From Prorocentrum cordatum (Eukaryota > Sar > Dinophyceae > Prorocentrales > Prorocentraceae): 64,000 nt of DNA. The stretch spans positions 1,517,005 to 1,581,004 of the forward strand of contig CAUYUJ010014171.1 of assembly GCA_963575745.1 (NCBI GenBank), given 5' to 3'. Both the position numbers and the translations under genes were made by a program. Positions within the stretch are counted from its first letter, which is position 1. Every line of letters starts with the position of its first letter. Shown here piece after piece: positions 1-9,422 of the stretch. The notes under the pieces were generated by a model. The model had not been told where the DNA came from. It saw only the letters and a program-made list of their open reading frames with translations, and ran no database searches.

Positions 1-345
1 GCGGCCAACTTGCGGCCGAGGTGGAGGCGCGTGGACAGCGAGCACTGTGCTGCTGATGGTGACTCGCGAGGGGGGCCGGCGCCGGCTGCGCCCGCAGCGC
101 GAGCTCCGTCGCCAGAGGGGGCGGCCGAGGGCCCCGACTCCATGAGCAGGCTGCCGAGGGGCCGCTTGAAGCTGGAGGAGGCAGTCGACTACGCCAACCG
201 GCCCCCGTCTCGGACCACCCCGGCTTGGGCTCACCGATCCGACGCGGTGGTCCTGGAGTTGTTCGCTGGGGCTGCAGTTTTGTTTCACTTCAGCCTGCCA
301 GCGCCGTGGTCTACGCACTGGCCCGCTTTTCGAGTTGCAGCGTGG
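1..345 (+). pseudogene. RNase H C-terminus and first part of MTase-like domain (frame 1)
   Basis: Frame 1 is open from the first base of the window, so the true start lies outside it. At about 34-69 it reads DSEHCAADGDSR, which matches the final RNase H motif of DIRS-type polymerases (serine-glutamate, alanine-aspartate, serine-arginine). After a proline/alanine-rich linker it reaches VLELFAGAA at 253-279, a glycine-containing motif I for S-adenosylmethionine binding. The coherent sequence then leaves this frame around 335-345 and continues in frame 2, so one indel separates motif I from the catalytic part. The RNase H assignment rests on one short motif; the methyltransferase motif I is better supported because the rest of the domain follows. 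Confidence 0.6.
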
Positions 346-960
346 AGTGGGTTTCGACTTGAGTAGTTCGACAGTGCAAGAATCCGTCTTCAGAAAGATC
401 AGAGAAGGGAAGATTCGACATGTCCACCTGGGGGCCCCGTGCAGTATCTGGCCCACTGCCCGCAGTGGAATCAAAAACTGGGCGAGGGCAGAGGCTCGGG
501 AGCACCTGGGAGTTGGGTTCGCTTTATTCAGTGTTGAAGTGGTTCGTGAATGTGTACGATATGGGGCTGCCTTTACTTTGGAGAATCCTCGGTCGAGCAG
601 GCTCTGGCAGCTTCCTCTTATCTGCGGTCTCCTAGGGCTACCGAAGGTCGACCTTGTCGCTGTCGACATGTGCATGTACACTGCTGACCACAAGAAGCCA
701 ACGTATATCATGACAAACTCGCAGTACTTCGACCAGATCGGCGTGAAATATATTAGGCAACATGCACACGTATTATTGGTAGGTCGTATCAGAGTAGAGG
801 GGGATGACGGGGCACATCGTTGGGTTCTTCGGACGATACTTGCTGGTCGATACCCTGATGCTCTGTGTTGCGCCTTAGCCAACGCTGTGGCTCAAGAAGT
901 TGGAGAGCTCGGGACCTGCGGCTCGCACTTTGAGCCCGAGTGGGTCCAGGCCTGGATACG
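335..960 (+). pseudogene. Cytosine-C5-methyltransferase-like domain, catalytic part (frame 2)
   Basis: This stretch continues the methyltransferase-like domain begun in frame 1. Visible motifs are HVHLGAPCSIW with the candidate catalytic Pro-Cys at 437-442, TLENPRSS with Glu at 581 (motif VI, normally ENV or ENP), and a following DMCMY...KKPTY segment at about 665-705 that also occurs, as DQC...WRKRT, in the MTase-like domain of the element at 6700-13663. The domain runs to about aa 190 of this frame and is followed by a low-complexity linker, then the recombinase in the same frame. Known families with this fold transfer a methyl group to cytosine in DNA; whether this copy ever methylated DNA is not shown. 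It is disabled by the upstream frame change. Confidence 0.65.
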
Positions 961-1214
961 GGGGCTTCGCGATGGTCGCAGTCAGCCGCTCCGCCCGCAC
1001 GTCAATGCAGACGAACCTGGAGTCGGCGATCTCGGCGCAGAGGGCGATGGCGCGGCCCAGGAGGGCGCAGCTTGCATCGCCAAGCGCGGGGCGCTCTTCG
1101 GGCGCGCTGGCGCGGAGCGGGCCAAAGAACAGTCGCAGAGGGACAGGCGCGCCAGGCACCGAGAGGCGGCCCGTCGGCTTGCCGAGCCGCAGCGCGCGGC
1201 CCCTGCGAGGCAGC

Positions 1215-2082
1215 TGCTCAGACTGGCCACCGCGACCGCGCCGACGCTGACGGCGTACAGGGCGAGCCTCGCGAAGTTCGAGAGCTGGGTCAAGACGAGG
1301 TGCCGCCTGCTGGACGCGATCACCGTGGACGGGCTGATGCGCGAGTACTTTGCGGAGAAGTTCCCGGCAGGCGAGGGCCCCACTTTGGGGCGACGCCTCA
1401 GGAGCGCCTGGATCTTGCCGAAGACGAAGGGCTCGGAGAAGTGCAACCTGCCCCCGAAGAGCCGCAAGGCTTTGGCCGGCTGGGGGAAACGAGCCCCAGG
1501 CCAAGTTCGAGACGGCCTTCCGGAGGCAGCGATCGGGCTGCCGGTGAACTGGATGCTCTCCAGCGACCGCAAGGAGTCCGCGTGCGTGGCGGCGCTGCAG
1601 CACGACGGGTACATGAGGCCGTCGGAGGCGCTCAGCCTGATCAAGGCCAACATCGTGCCGCCCAGCCCCAGGCAGGCCAGCTGCACTCGGGCGAGTGGAG
1701 CATCGTGCTGGGCGACTCGGAGCAGGAGAAGACCGCGAAGACGGGGCTCAAGGACGTGGGCATCCGGGTCGGCGTGGGGAACCGCCGCTGGGTGAGGGAT
1801 CACCTGAAGCGGCTGTGCGATCGTGCTCAGCTTCCTCGCGATCGCTTGTTGCGCGTCTCCTTGCCACGGCGCGAAAAGGATTTCAAGCTGGCCTCCCAGG
1901 AGCTCGGGCTCAACGCTCTCAGGGGGCGCCCGCTCTCGGTCCGCCATAGTGGGCCGTCAGAGGACATATTGCACAACCGTCTGACGCTCCAGGAGGTGCA
2001 GCGGCGAGGGCACTGGAAGAGCCATGCGTCAGTTCTTCGGTATGGAAGCGCTCTCGTATGCTTAAGCAGTTGTCTTAGATGA
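1215..2082 (+). pseudogene. Tyrosine recombinase of YR retrotransposon, frameshifted
   Basis: The recombinase starts in frame 2 with a core-binding-like helical segment (TLTAYRASLAKFESWV, about 1242-1290) and has the first catalytic arginine in YMRPSEAL, Arg codon at 1616-1618. Near 1685 the coherent sequence moves to frame 1 and continues to a TGA at 2080-2082. There it has SVRHSGPS (Arg 1942, His 1945), a GHWK segment, and VLRY with the nucleophilic Tyr at 2041-2043. The R...RH...Y pattern is that of DIRS/Ngaro recombinases, which integrate the circular cDNA without an aspartate integrase. All catalytic residues survive, but the single frame change would prevent a full-length product. Only 131 bp separate its stop from the terminal repeat block. 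Confidence 0.75.
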
Positions 2083-2213
2083 GTGGTGCGCAGCAGAGCG
2101 TCGGCACCCGGGCGCGGGCACAGATGTCCAGCCTGATGATATTCCCATGGGCATCTCGCATTATCTAGCGGCTGCGCCAGGGTCACACTTATGGTGAGAG
2201 TTATGGTGCTAAG

Positions 2214-2380
2214 CGAGCGTGTATCTTGATGTACATCGCTACGATCGTTTTACGCTGATGCGTTTGCCCGCCTGCGATGCCGTCGAACGCTGTCTCGTGC
2301 AGGAGCGTGTCAAAGAGGGAAGCAGGGTTCGAGCAGATCGCAATCGATGTCTGGTGCTGGTAAGGAGTGAGGATTGATGG
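2214..2380 (+). repeat. B1 terminal repeat of element 1
   Basis: First copy of a 167-bp direct repeat. It starts at CGAGCGT and ends in GGAGTGAGGATTGAT. It matches 2546-2714 almost base for base, with scattered substitutions such as GTGTATCTTG against GTTTATATTG. The copies are about 332 bp apart. Confidence 0.8.
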
Positions 2381-2545
2381 TTCTAGCTTGCTGTGGTATC
2401 GATCTGAAGTGACGTTGAGGCACCGTCGTTGTAGCTTTGGGCGCCCACGAACCCACCCTTGCTGCAGCACGCCTCTGACATAGACATGGCTTGTTTTCCT
2501 TGCCTTCAATATCATGCGCACAGTTTCTTCGACCGTGGTGATAAT
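2381..2545 (+). repeat. Probable A2 segment of element 1
   Basis: This is the 165-bp sequence between the two B copies. In Ngaro/PAT architecture this position holds A2, a copy of the 5' terminal A1. A1 would lie before base 1, so the identity is inferred only from position. Confidence 0.5.
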
Positions 2546-2714
2546 CGAGCGTTTATATTGATGCACATCGCTGCGATCGTTTTACGCTGATGCGCTTGCC
2601 CGCCTGCGATGCCGTCGAACGCTGTCTCGTGCAGGAGCGTGTCAAAGCATGAAGCAGGGTTCAAGTTGATTGTAATCGATGTCTGGTGCTGGGGAAGGAG
2701 TGAGGATTGATTGG
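2546..2714 (+). repeat. B2 terminal repeat of element 1
   Basis: Second copy of the 167-bp repeat, with a 2-bp gain near the end. It marks the inferred right end of the element; sequence after it is not shared with the first copy. Confidence 0.8.
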
Positions 2715-5393
2715 TGTTGTTATCCTGTCATCCGCAGATCATGGAGAATATTTCTGGGTCTGTTCTTGTATACTTCTCCTTAGCACCACCCTCCTTCCAC
2801 CTGCTCATTATTCCGCACCCCTCCCCACCCCTCGCAAAGCTTCGACCGTTGTCCCCGCCCGCCACCTCGCCTGGCCGCAACCTGACCAAGCTCTGTGGCG
2901 GTCGTCACGCTGGCGATTCTGCACGCCCCTCAACATGATTCGCGCCTGGCGCCGGGAATTTTTCCTTCGAGCACAAAGTAAACAAGGTTTTAGCCCGTAT
3001 TAAAGTTGAGCGGGAATTAACATTTTGTTTGCACTTCTTCAAGACTGGCCTCGATGGCTGGACGGTAGTGAAGGCAAACGTCAGGAAAAATGCGCGCAAA
3101 CGGGTCGCGGCTTCGCGCCACATTTGGATGCAGCCTGCGTGGAGCATACTGGAGCTCATGAGAAGGGCTGGTTGGACTGGCCGTTGAGAGCCGGGACAGG
3201 GGCGGCTGCAACCAGCCGTGCCGCTTTGCAACCCACTTTGGCACTCGAAGCAGACTTGCGTACTTTGGCCAACTTCGGGCGCCATTCGGGCGCCGCGAAC
3301 GCTTAGAAACAGCAGGGAAGAAGTGGCGCCGCCAGCCTGACCTCCCCGACGGCCACCCTTACAAGATGGGTGGCGGCGCGCGCGTTGCCCTCCACAGGGC
3401 CAAGGCCACTGGGGCGCCGCTTGGCTAGCTCCTAAGATGCCCATTGCTTTACGGCGCCTAACCGTCAGCAAGTATAGAGGGACGCCGAGCGTTTCGCTAT
3501 TCAGCCACCCCTGGTGCCCTGGCGTAGAGACCAGCATCGGGCGGGTACCAGCGAGTTCTGCGACATCCTGGTAAAATCTGGCGGCATCTTTTGATTTTCG
3601 CGACATCTTCGCCATCTTAGCCATCGTTGGCGCCTGGGTGAACCGACAGGCCAGTGTTGGCACGGTGGGGGTAAACGCCAGCTGTGTGCCATCATAGTCC
3701 TGTCGCCTTTGCGGGCCAGCGCGCACAGAATTGCGCTCGCCATCGCGACAAGTCGCATCTCTCTCCCTTTCCTCTCTTTCTCTCTCAATCTCTTTCTCTC
3801 ATTTCTTTCTATGTGATTTATCCCTTTGTGTGTTTCTTCCTTCCTCCCCCGCCCTTCCTCAACCGTCGCCACTGTGTCCTCCCCTCCTCGCCCGCCCCCT
3901 TTGGGCTGGCACGATGAAGCCTGGCTCGCACTAGAGCACATGATGCCTGGATCGCATGCCGTTCTTTTTATATTCCTTTGCTCCCTCCATCTTCCTTGCA
4001 TTGGCGTAACGTCCTTCAGTAGTTCAAGCTATGTCAGCGAACAGTGCGCTTGCTTGGTGTTTTTATTTCGCCCGTAGTGTGATCAAATGGCGAGCGTTAT
4101 CATCGTGATGAGTGAATATTGCAGAGTCTCGCAGCCTTGGTTCACTTCTGCTGGTTTGTGGACTACGTCGTCGCATTGTCTCTTGCACAACCCCCTACTC
4201 TTCATTGAACTTTGGCTATGTTTTGCAGGGGCGAGACTCCAGAGCCAGGAGAGAGTCGGCTGGCCAGGATGCGAGCGTTGCACTGCGTGGGCGATGAAAC
4301 CTCACACAAGCAAAGGTGCCCTTCAGCGTTTTGGCAAGGCCGCAGCGCCCGATGCATCCTCCAGGTCGCCAGTTCTCACGGATTCCTGGTGCATCCAAAC
4401 TCGGCGTTGTCTTACCCTGCCTGCGCCTTACTGGGGGAGAAGCCTTACAACCCTTCCCCCGCGACGCCGAGGCACTTGGCAATTTGGCATTCCTCACTGT
4501 TCAAGCACCGTTCGGCGTGCCTCGGCCTGGCCTGTGCCGCCGTCCCCCCCCCCCTATCGCTCTCCCCTCCCCTCCCCTCCCCTCTCCTGTTCCTTCTGCT
4601 TCTCCTTCTCCCCTCTCCCTCCTGTGTCTCCTGGCCAGACAACTGTTGGGGCAGGTGTCTGCAGTCGCGTTCCATCCCTACAAGTCTGTCGGCCAGTACA
4701 TGCAGTGCTACGAGGAGTCGGGTGGCAAGAAGCTCCCGCCTCGGGTGGCAGGGCCGCCGCTACATCCATACCGACGGGGGGGGGGCAGAGGGGAGATGGT
4801 GAGAGCGCGAGGGGGAAGGGGACTATGAGAGTGAAAGGATGAGCAGTGCTTGCCGCCCAAGCTTGAGCCCTTCAGTCGAATGCCTTACGCAGCTGAATGT
4901 AATAGTGATACCCTGTGCGATCTCCGTGGCCATCGCTCGTGCCGGCGTCTTCGGCGCGATAGCTTTGGTGCGTGGCAGAAATCATGCTCGGTGTCCATGG
5001 CCATGCGCCCAGTCTACCAGCACTATTGTGCGCAGTGGTCGATGATCGGCGCCTGTCTCTCCTTCAGAGATCATTGTATTGTCTGCTAGCGTCGAGGATG
5101 TCTATGCCGCAATTCACCATCCGTGGCTCGTGGCGGGGGCACAGTTACAGCTGCGCCAGCTTCGAGTCGAGTGCTGTTCCGTTCACCTCGATTGTCGTAT
5201 CACGACGGATGTTGCATGGACTCATGACTCCAAACAAGTTTACGCGCGATTTGGGCCAGGCTTAGTGCCGCAGTTCATACAGGACCAGATCCCTGTAGGT
5301 TTCTCCAGCACGCCATTGGAAGTTGTTGGAGCGTCGGCGTGATGGGCTTCCTCATCCGCTGCGGCATACAACGTGGCATATGACAGTACCATG
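2715..5393. other. Mostly noncoding; pyrimidine tract and exon-like fragments
   Basis: I see no recognisable gene here. Positions 3760-3910 and 4545-4637 are C/T-rich. The second tract ends in CTGGCCAG followed by an open segment (4639-4750). Another open stretch on the plus strand (5079-5342) has a plausible amino-acid mix but no family I recognise. Short frames elsewhere look like chance consequences of GC content. Confidence 0.5.
4639..4750 (+). other. Possible internal exon of an unknown gene
   Basis: A long C/T tract (4545-4636) ending in CAG precedes an open segment that reads QLLGQVSAVAFHPYKS and then VGQYMQCYEESGGKKLPPR. The composition is unlike the surrounding low-complexity translation. 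A tract plus AG is what a splice acceptor looks like, but I cannot identify partner exons or a protein family, so this is only a candidate. Confidence 0.2.
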
Positions 5394-6699
5394 TATCCAA
5401 GACGCCTACGGCGAATCACCGCCGCCCCCTGCCCCTTTGCAAGCGCCTATGCGGCCGACAGCTGGGCCAGAGCTTGGCCAAGCTATCGGGCCAGTTGTTC
5501 CCCGAATCGGTTTGGAAAGACTTCGGGGAACGCATGGGGGAGCAAGAAGAGGAGGGGGGAGGATGAGGAAAAAACAGGAGGATGAGGAGGAGGAGGCCTC
5601 TTGGGCGCCTCTTGGCACACTGATGGGGCCTCCTGGGAGCTTCCTGGGGGCCTCTTGGATGGTTTTGGGGGGCCTTTGGGGGCTTCTTGGGGGCCTCTTT
5701 GGCCGTCTTAGAGCGTTCCTGGCTTGTCTGACGCCGTCGGAAGCCGTCTTGGGGGCATGTCTAGGTCGTCTTGGGGCCCTCTTGGAGCATATCAGGGGTT
5801 CTTAGAGGCCATCTTGGGCGTCTTGGAGGCCTCTTGATCCGTTTGGGGGCCCTCTTAGGGCAGTCTTGGAAGCCTTTTGGGCCGTCATGGGGCCATCTTA
5901 GAGGCATCGTGGGCGATATTTGGGGCCTCTTGCGCCGTCTTGAGCCGTCGGAATGCCGAAAAGAAGTCAATGCCAAAATCTTTCAAAAACCCAAGGAACA
6001 TCAAAGATTTGAGCCGTGTCGTGCCCTCCTGGAAGACCTCCTGAACGCCTTTTGGGCCGTCTTGGAGGCCTCTTGGGGCCTCTTGGGCCGTCTTGGGTCA
6101 CCTCAGGCCGTTTTGGGTACATCTTCGGCCGTCTTGGAAGCATCTTGGGGCCATCTTAGCCGTTTTGGAGGCCATTGTAGCCGTCTTGGAGGCACCTTGG
6201 GCCCTCTTGGGGCTGTCTTGGGGGCCTCTTGGGCCGTCATGGGGCCATCTTGGAGGCCTCGTGGGCGATATTTGGGGCCTCTGGGGCCGTCTTGAGCCGT
6301 CGGAATGCAGAAAAGAAGCAAATGCCAAAATCCTTCAAAAAACCAACGTAAAAGAACCATAATTTTGACCTCTTGGAGGCCTCTTGGGTCGTCTTGGAGG
6401 CCTCTTGGGGGCCTCTTGGGCCGTCTGAGGCCATCTGGAGGCCATCTCAGGCCGTCTTGGGTGCATCTTGGGTGCATCTTGGGCCGTGTTGGAGGCACCT
6501 TGGGGTCATCTTAGCCGTCTTGGAGGCCATCTTGGGCGTCTTGGAGGCCTCTTGGGCCGTCTTGGGGCCCTCTTGGGGCCGTCTTGGGGGCCTCTTGGGG
6601 CGGTCGTGGGGGCCTCTTGGGCCGTCTTGAGCCGTCGGAAGGCCGAAAATAAGCAAATGCCCAAATCCTTCAAAAACCTAAGGAAAATCAATGATTCTT
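5394..6699 (+). repeat. CTTGG-rich modular repeat, copy A, left part
   Basis: This copy has a head at 5394-5550 (beginning near GACGCCTACGGCGAATCACC), a GAG/AGG-rich linker, and a long body of degenerate units such as GGCCTCTTGGGCCGTCTTGG. Within the body a spacer module starting GCCGTCGGAATGCCGAAAA recurs at 5944, 6295 and 6631, that is every 336-351 bp, each followed by A-rich sequence. Homologous heads occur at 21645 and 46747. The array stops at 6699, where the YR element is inserted, and resumes at 13664. Long frames with GPSWGRLG-like or PKRPPR-like sequence in all phases are translations of the repeat, not proteins. Confidence 0.85.
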
Positions 6700-6788
6700 G
6701 GTTTGTGCTTGCACGTGAAGGAAGTCAAGAGGGGTTTTCATTATGTCGCCCCTTTGGCTCTCTCACTCTTGCTTCACATAGCTTCTCT
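6700..6788 (+). repeat. A1 left terminal repeat of element 2
   Basis: It runs from GGTTTGTGCTTGCACG to CACATAGCTTCTCT and is repeated at 13415-13510. Shared sequence stops at the border with the CTTGG-family flank on the left and 12 bp before the first ATG on the right. The element's transcription signals are probably here or just outside, but I see no recognisable promoter motif. Confidence 0.9.
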
Positions 6789-6800
6789 GGTCCAGAGTCG

Positions 6801-7229
6801 ATGGACGGGGTCGCCATCCCTGGCGGGGCGGCCGCGTTGCCGGCCTGGGTGGTGCTGGCGCTGGAGGCCGCGGCCTACCTGAGGCCAGGGTGGGGCCCAG
6901 GGCAGGCGGCCTGCCCTGACCTCTCGTGCCCCGCCTGCCCGGCGTGCCCAGAGGCGGCGGCCTGCCCTGAGGCCGTGGCTTGCCTGGCTTGCGAGCCGCC
7001 TCCCTGCGCGGCTTGCCCGGCCTGCGAGCCGCCGCCGTGTGCGGCCTGCCCGGCCTGCGAGGCGAGGGCGTGCCCGACGGTGACGACGGGCGAGAAGGCG
7101 GTCGAGAAGCTCGCTGGAGCGCTGCTCGGAGGGCTGGTGCACTGGCTGGTGGGGAAGGTGATCGCCCGCAGGCATGTCGACGGTCGTGGGGTGGCTCCGC
7201 GGAGACGCGGGGCGGGAGTGGTGGACTAG
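6801..7229 (+). CDS. Small Cys/Pro-rich ORF1 of YR element (142 aa)
   Basis: The frame opens well upstream, but the upstream part is repeat translation; the ATG at 6801, just after A1, is the sensible start. The protein begins MDGVAIPGGAAALP, and residues about 34-92 are a repetitive Cys/Pro/Ala stretch (CPACPEAAACPE, then EPPPCAACPAC twice). The C-terminal third contains a short hydrophobic segment (KLAGALLGGLVHWLVGKV) that could be a membrane or amphipathic helix, followed by basic residues. It overlaps the next ORF by 56 bp. I know no enzymatic family with this pattern; a role in particle assembly or nucleic-acid binding is a guess from its place upstream of the gag-like ORF. Confidence 0.6.
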   Translation: MDGVAIPGGAAALPAWVVLALEAAAYLRPGWGPGQAACPDLSCPACPACPEAAACPEAVACLACEPPPCAACPACEPPPCAACPACEARACPTVTTGEKAVEKLAGALLGGLVHWLVGKVIARRHVDGRGVAPRRRGAGVVD

Positions 7230-8694
7230 AGCGCTCCCAGGAGAGCGCGTGGTCTGCCGGTTCGCCGACGACGACGTCGACCACGAGCGAGTGCTGCTAC
7301 ACTACGTGGCGGAGGGCGAGTGGGTCATCCTGACCCCCGACGGTGACATCTACGCTGAGGACATGAGCTGTGAGAACCCCGAGACGGGGCCCTCTCGAGC
7401 CTTCCCGCTGGCGCTGCGGACGCGGAAGATGCGGAGGCTGTATCGCTTCCGGGAGGCTCTGGGGCCCGACGAGCTGGCCGACGCGCTGACACGGGGCCGG
7501 CAGGCGGCGCTGGAGATAGACGCCGCCTTGCCTGAGCCGAGGGAGGCTGTGGCCGTGAGCGGCCAACGGGTCTCGTGGCAGGAGGCTTCCGGCAAGCTGT
7601 CGGCCGCGGAGCGGGCCGGCCTGCTGCGCTTGGGCATGGCCGTGGCTCGCTTGGGCGGGAAGCTTCTGGAGGCTCCTGGGCCGGGTCAGGCCTGGATCGC
7701 CCTCAGCGGCGGGCCTGGCGTCGCGATCGGGGCAGAGGTCGACGTGGCGAACGCCGAAGGCCTGAGCTTCGAGGAAAGGCCTGAGCCTTTCGGCGTGCTG
7801 AGGGCCGCTGACGGCGGCATGGTGCGTCTCGCTCGGCTGGACGCTGGGTCGGCCCCTGGGCGCGTGGCCGAGGAGGCCGCGGTCTGGCAGGACCTGGACA
7901 GAGGCCATGCGCGTGCCACGGGCCCCGAGCGCCGACGTGCTGCGGCCGCGGCGCCACTCGAGGACGATGGGCCCGCCGAGCCTGTCGGCGGCACGGCTAC
8001 GCCCGAGCTGGCGCTGCCTCCCCTGGCGGAGCCGCTGGGCGAGGAGCGAGACGCCGACGCCCGCGCGCTCTGGGTCGACTACGACGAGCAGGGCGAACGG
8101 TTCAAGCGATGGCGGGACGTGGTGGGCGAGTCGAGGCAGGAGCACTACCCGGACGCGAAGGTGGACGGACCGCCTGGGGCTCTCCACATGTTGAAGCACA
8201 TGGAGAGGCACGGTGGCGACCCGCGGCTCTGGCTCGACCTCTTCGTCCGCATGAGGGGCCTCGGGCAGAATGACCGCGTGGTGCACGAGCTGAGGACGAT
8301 CGTGGAGGCTTTGTACCAGGGCGGGGTATATGACCAGCTGAACATGGGCGGCCTCATGATGGTGGAGGTGTTGACTCGCCGTGTCGCGGCAGTGGTGGAT
8401 GCCTACTCGGACCCGACCAAGCCGAGCTGGACGAACGCACGCTTCTTCGAGGGCGTGAGCTCGGTGGAGGACGTCTCGGGGCCAGAGCTCAGGGGCTACG
8501 TCCACCGGCGGGCGAAGGAGCAGCACGAGATAGAGCAGGCGCAAGGTCGGGCGCGCACGCTACGCGGGGCGCCTGCAGAGGCAGTCGACGGAGCAGAAGG
8601 AGCTGGAGGTGACGCAGCAGGCGCGGGGCGTGGTGGCGGCCAAGGCGGCCGCGGGCGCGGCCGGGCCAGGGGCGTCGCCTCCACGGGGCCATGA
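7174..8694 (+). CDS. Gag-like ORF2 of YR element (506 aa)
   Basis: This intact ORF starts at ATG 7174 inside ORF1 and ends at TGA 8692-8694, whose A-T-G-A overlap carries the next start codon. The N-terminal third contains EGEWVILTPDGDIYAED (about aa 47-63), a conserved-looking motif. The middle is alanine/glutamate-rich. About aa 300-440 is a helical charged region (FKRWRDVVGESRQEHYPDAK, then LHMLKHMERHGGDPRLWLDL), and the tail is Gly/Arg-rich, as expected for RNA binding. Position before the polymerase and the basic tail suggest a structural gag role. No zinc knuckle is visible. Family assignment is by context only. Confidence 0.65.
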   Translation: MSTVVGWLRGDAGREWWTRALPGERVVCRFADDDVDHERVLLHYVAEGEWVILTPDGDIYAEDMSCENPETGPSRAFPLALRTRKMRRLYRFREALGPDELADALTRGRQAALEIDAALPEPREAVAVSGQRVSWQEASGKLSAAERAGLLRLGMAVARLGGKLLEAPGPGQAWIALSGGPGVAIGAEVDVANAEGLSFEERPEPFGVLRAADGGMVRLARLDAGSAPGRVAEEAAVWQDLDRGHARATGPERRRAAAAAPLEDDGPAEPVGGTATPELALPPLAEPLGEERDADARALWVDYDEQGERFKRWRDVVGESRQEHYPDAKVDGPPGALHMLKHMERHGGDPRLWLDLFVRMRGLGQNDRVVHELRTIVEALYQGGVYDQLNMGGLMMVEVLTRRVAAVVDAYSDPTKPSWTNARFFEGVSSVEDVSGPELRGYVHRRAKEQHEIEQAQGRARTLRGAPAEAVDGAEGAGGDAAGAGRGGGQGGRGRGRARGVASTGP

Positions 8695-9422
8695 CGGCCC
8701 CCGGGCCCGGGGGCTCCAGCCCCTTTCCCGGGCCCTTTTTGCCGGGGCACGACGGTGGCCGACTGCCGCCCTCGCGTGGAGCCCGCAGCTTCCTGCCGCT
8801 CCCGCTGCTGGGCGACGCAGGCCGCCGAATTCGCGGCAGGTCTTGCAGGGCGAGGCAGTTCGGTCGTGAGGATCGGATTGCGTCGGAGGTCAACGGCATC
8901 GTCGATGCCATCAACTGGATGTCGGGTTACGACTCGCATCCTGGCCCAGCCAATGACATGCAGCGGGATGTGCTTGCGCGCTTCGAGGGCCTCGTGCGGG
9001 GCCGGCAGCCGGACGCCAAGTTGCAGGAGCCGCAGGCGGCCCTCCGGGAGCTGCTGCGGGGCCGCTCGCCATATGATGGGCGCGGCGGCCCGACGACGGT
9101 CGCCTCCTACAGTGCAGGGCTCGTCAGCATGCCGACGGACGCGAGCGACTGCCCGCGTCTTGAGGATCTCTTGCCTGGCGGGGCCCTTACCTTCCTGCAG
9201 GAGCGCCAAGAGCGCATGTTACGAGAGTCACCTTTGCCGACCGACGTCGAGCCGTACTTCGACTCGGTCCTCAAGTTCAACCACAAGGAGTACCGCGGCC
9301 TGGTACGTCGGCTGCTGTCAGCTGGCATTCTGGGGTGGACTCTGACACCGAAAGAGAGGATTGGGATGTGTGTTTTTTTTTTTTTTTGTGGAAGGATGGG
9401 CGGCGCCGACTTCGCCTCATAG
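8691..9422 (+). CDS. ORF3a: N-terminal (pre-RT) part of the polymerase (243 aa)
   Basis: The ATG at 8691 overlaps the stop of the gag-like ORF as ATGA, suggesting coupled or re-initiated translation. After a Gly/Pro-rich start the sequence becomes helical, and near the end it reads FNHKEYRGLVRRLLSAGILG and then WTLTPKERIGM, which is the usual lead-in to a DIRS-type RT. At a run of fifteen T (9373-9387) the coherent sequence moves one base back into the frame of the RT (WKDGRRRLRLIVDARR). The last 15 or so residues of this frame (CGRMGGADFAS) are therefore an out-of-frame tail if no frameshift occurs. ORF3a plus the RT frame would form one polymerase. Confidence 0.65.
   Translation: MTAPGPGGSSPFPGPFLPGHDGGRLPPSRGARSFLPLPLLGDAGRRIRGRSCRARQFGREDRIASEVNGIVDAINWMSGYDSHPGPANDMQRDVLARFEGLVRGRQPDAKLQEPQAALRELLRGRSPYDGRGGPTTVASYSAGLVSMPTDASDCPRLEDLLPGGALTFLQERQERMLRESPLPTDVEPYFDSVLKFNHKEYRGLVRRLLSAGILGWTLTPKERIGMCVFFFFCGRMGGADFAS
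9373..9387 (+). promoter_or_regulatory. T15 run at the pre-RT/RT frame junction; candidate -1 frameshift site
   Basis: Fifteen consecutive T sit exactly where the polymerase sequence leaves the frame of ORF3a (codon phase 9387) for the RT frame (codon phase 9386). A -1 slip on this run joins ERIGM...F to LWKDGRRR. It could be a programmed slippery site, a replication-slippage mutation of a 14-T run, or a homopolymer sequencing error. Confidence 0.45.

Larger units (their letters stand above)
1..2714 (+). mobile_element. 3' part of a YR (Ngaro/PAT/DIRS-like) retrotransposon with MTase-like domain
   Basis: The window opens inside this element. Reading 5' to 3' it shows the end of an RNase H, a C5-methyltransferase-like domain, a tyrosine recombinase ending at 2082, then a repeat block in which a 167-bp sequence (2214-2380) recurs at 2546-2714 with about 165 bp of different sequence between. 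That B1-A2-B2 layout is the known right end of Ngaro/PAT-type YR retrotransposons; the matching A1 should lie upstream of base 1. Coding is broken by two frame changes, near 335-345 and near 1685, so this copy is probably inactive. The 3' border near 2714 is inferred from the repeat end. The domain order (MTase before YR) differs from the element at 6700-13663. Confidence 0.75.

Noticed and set aside
5323-6498. ORFs reading GPSWGRLG-like or PKRPPR-like proteins
   Set aside because: Translations of CTTGG-family repeat units in various phases.
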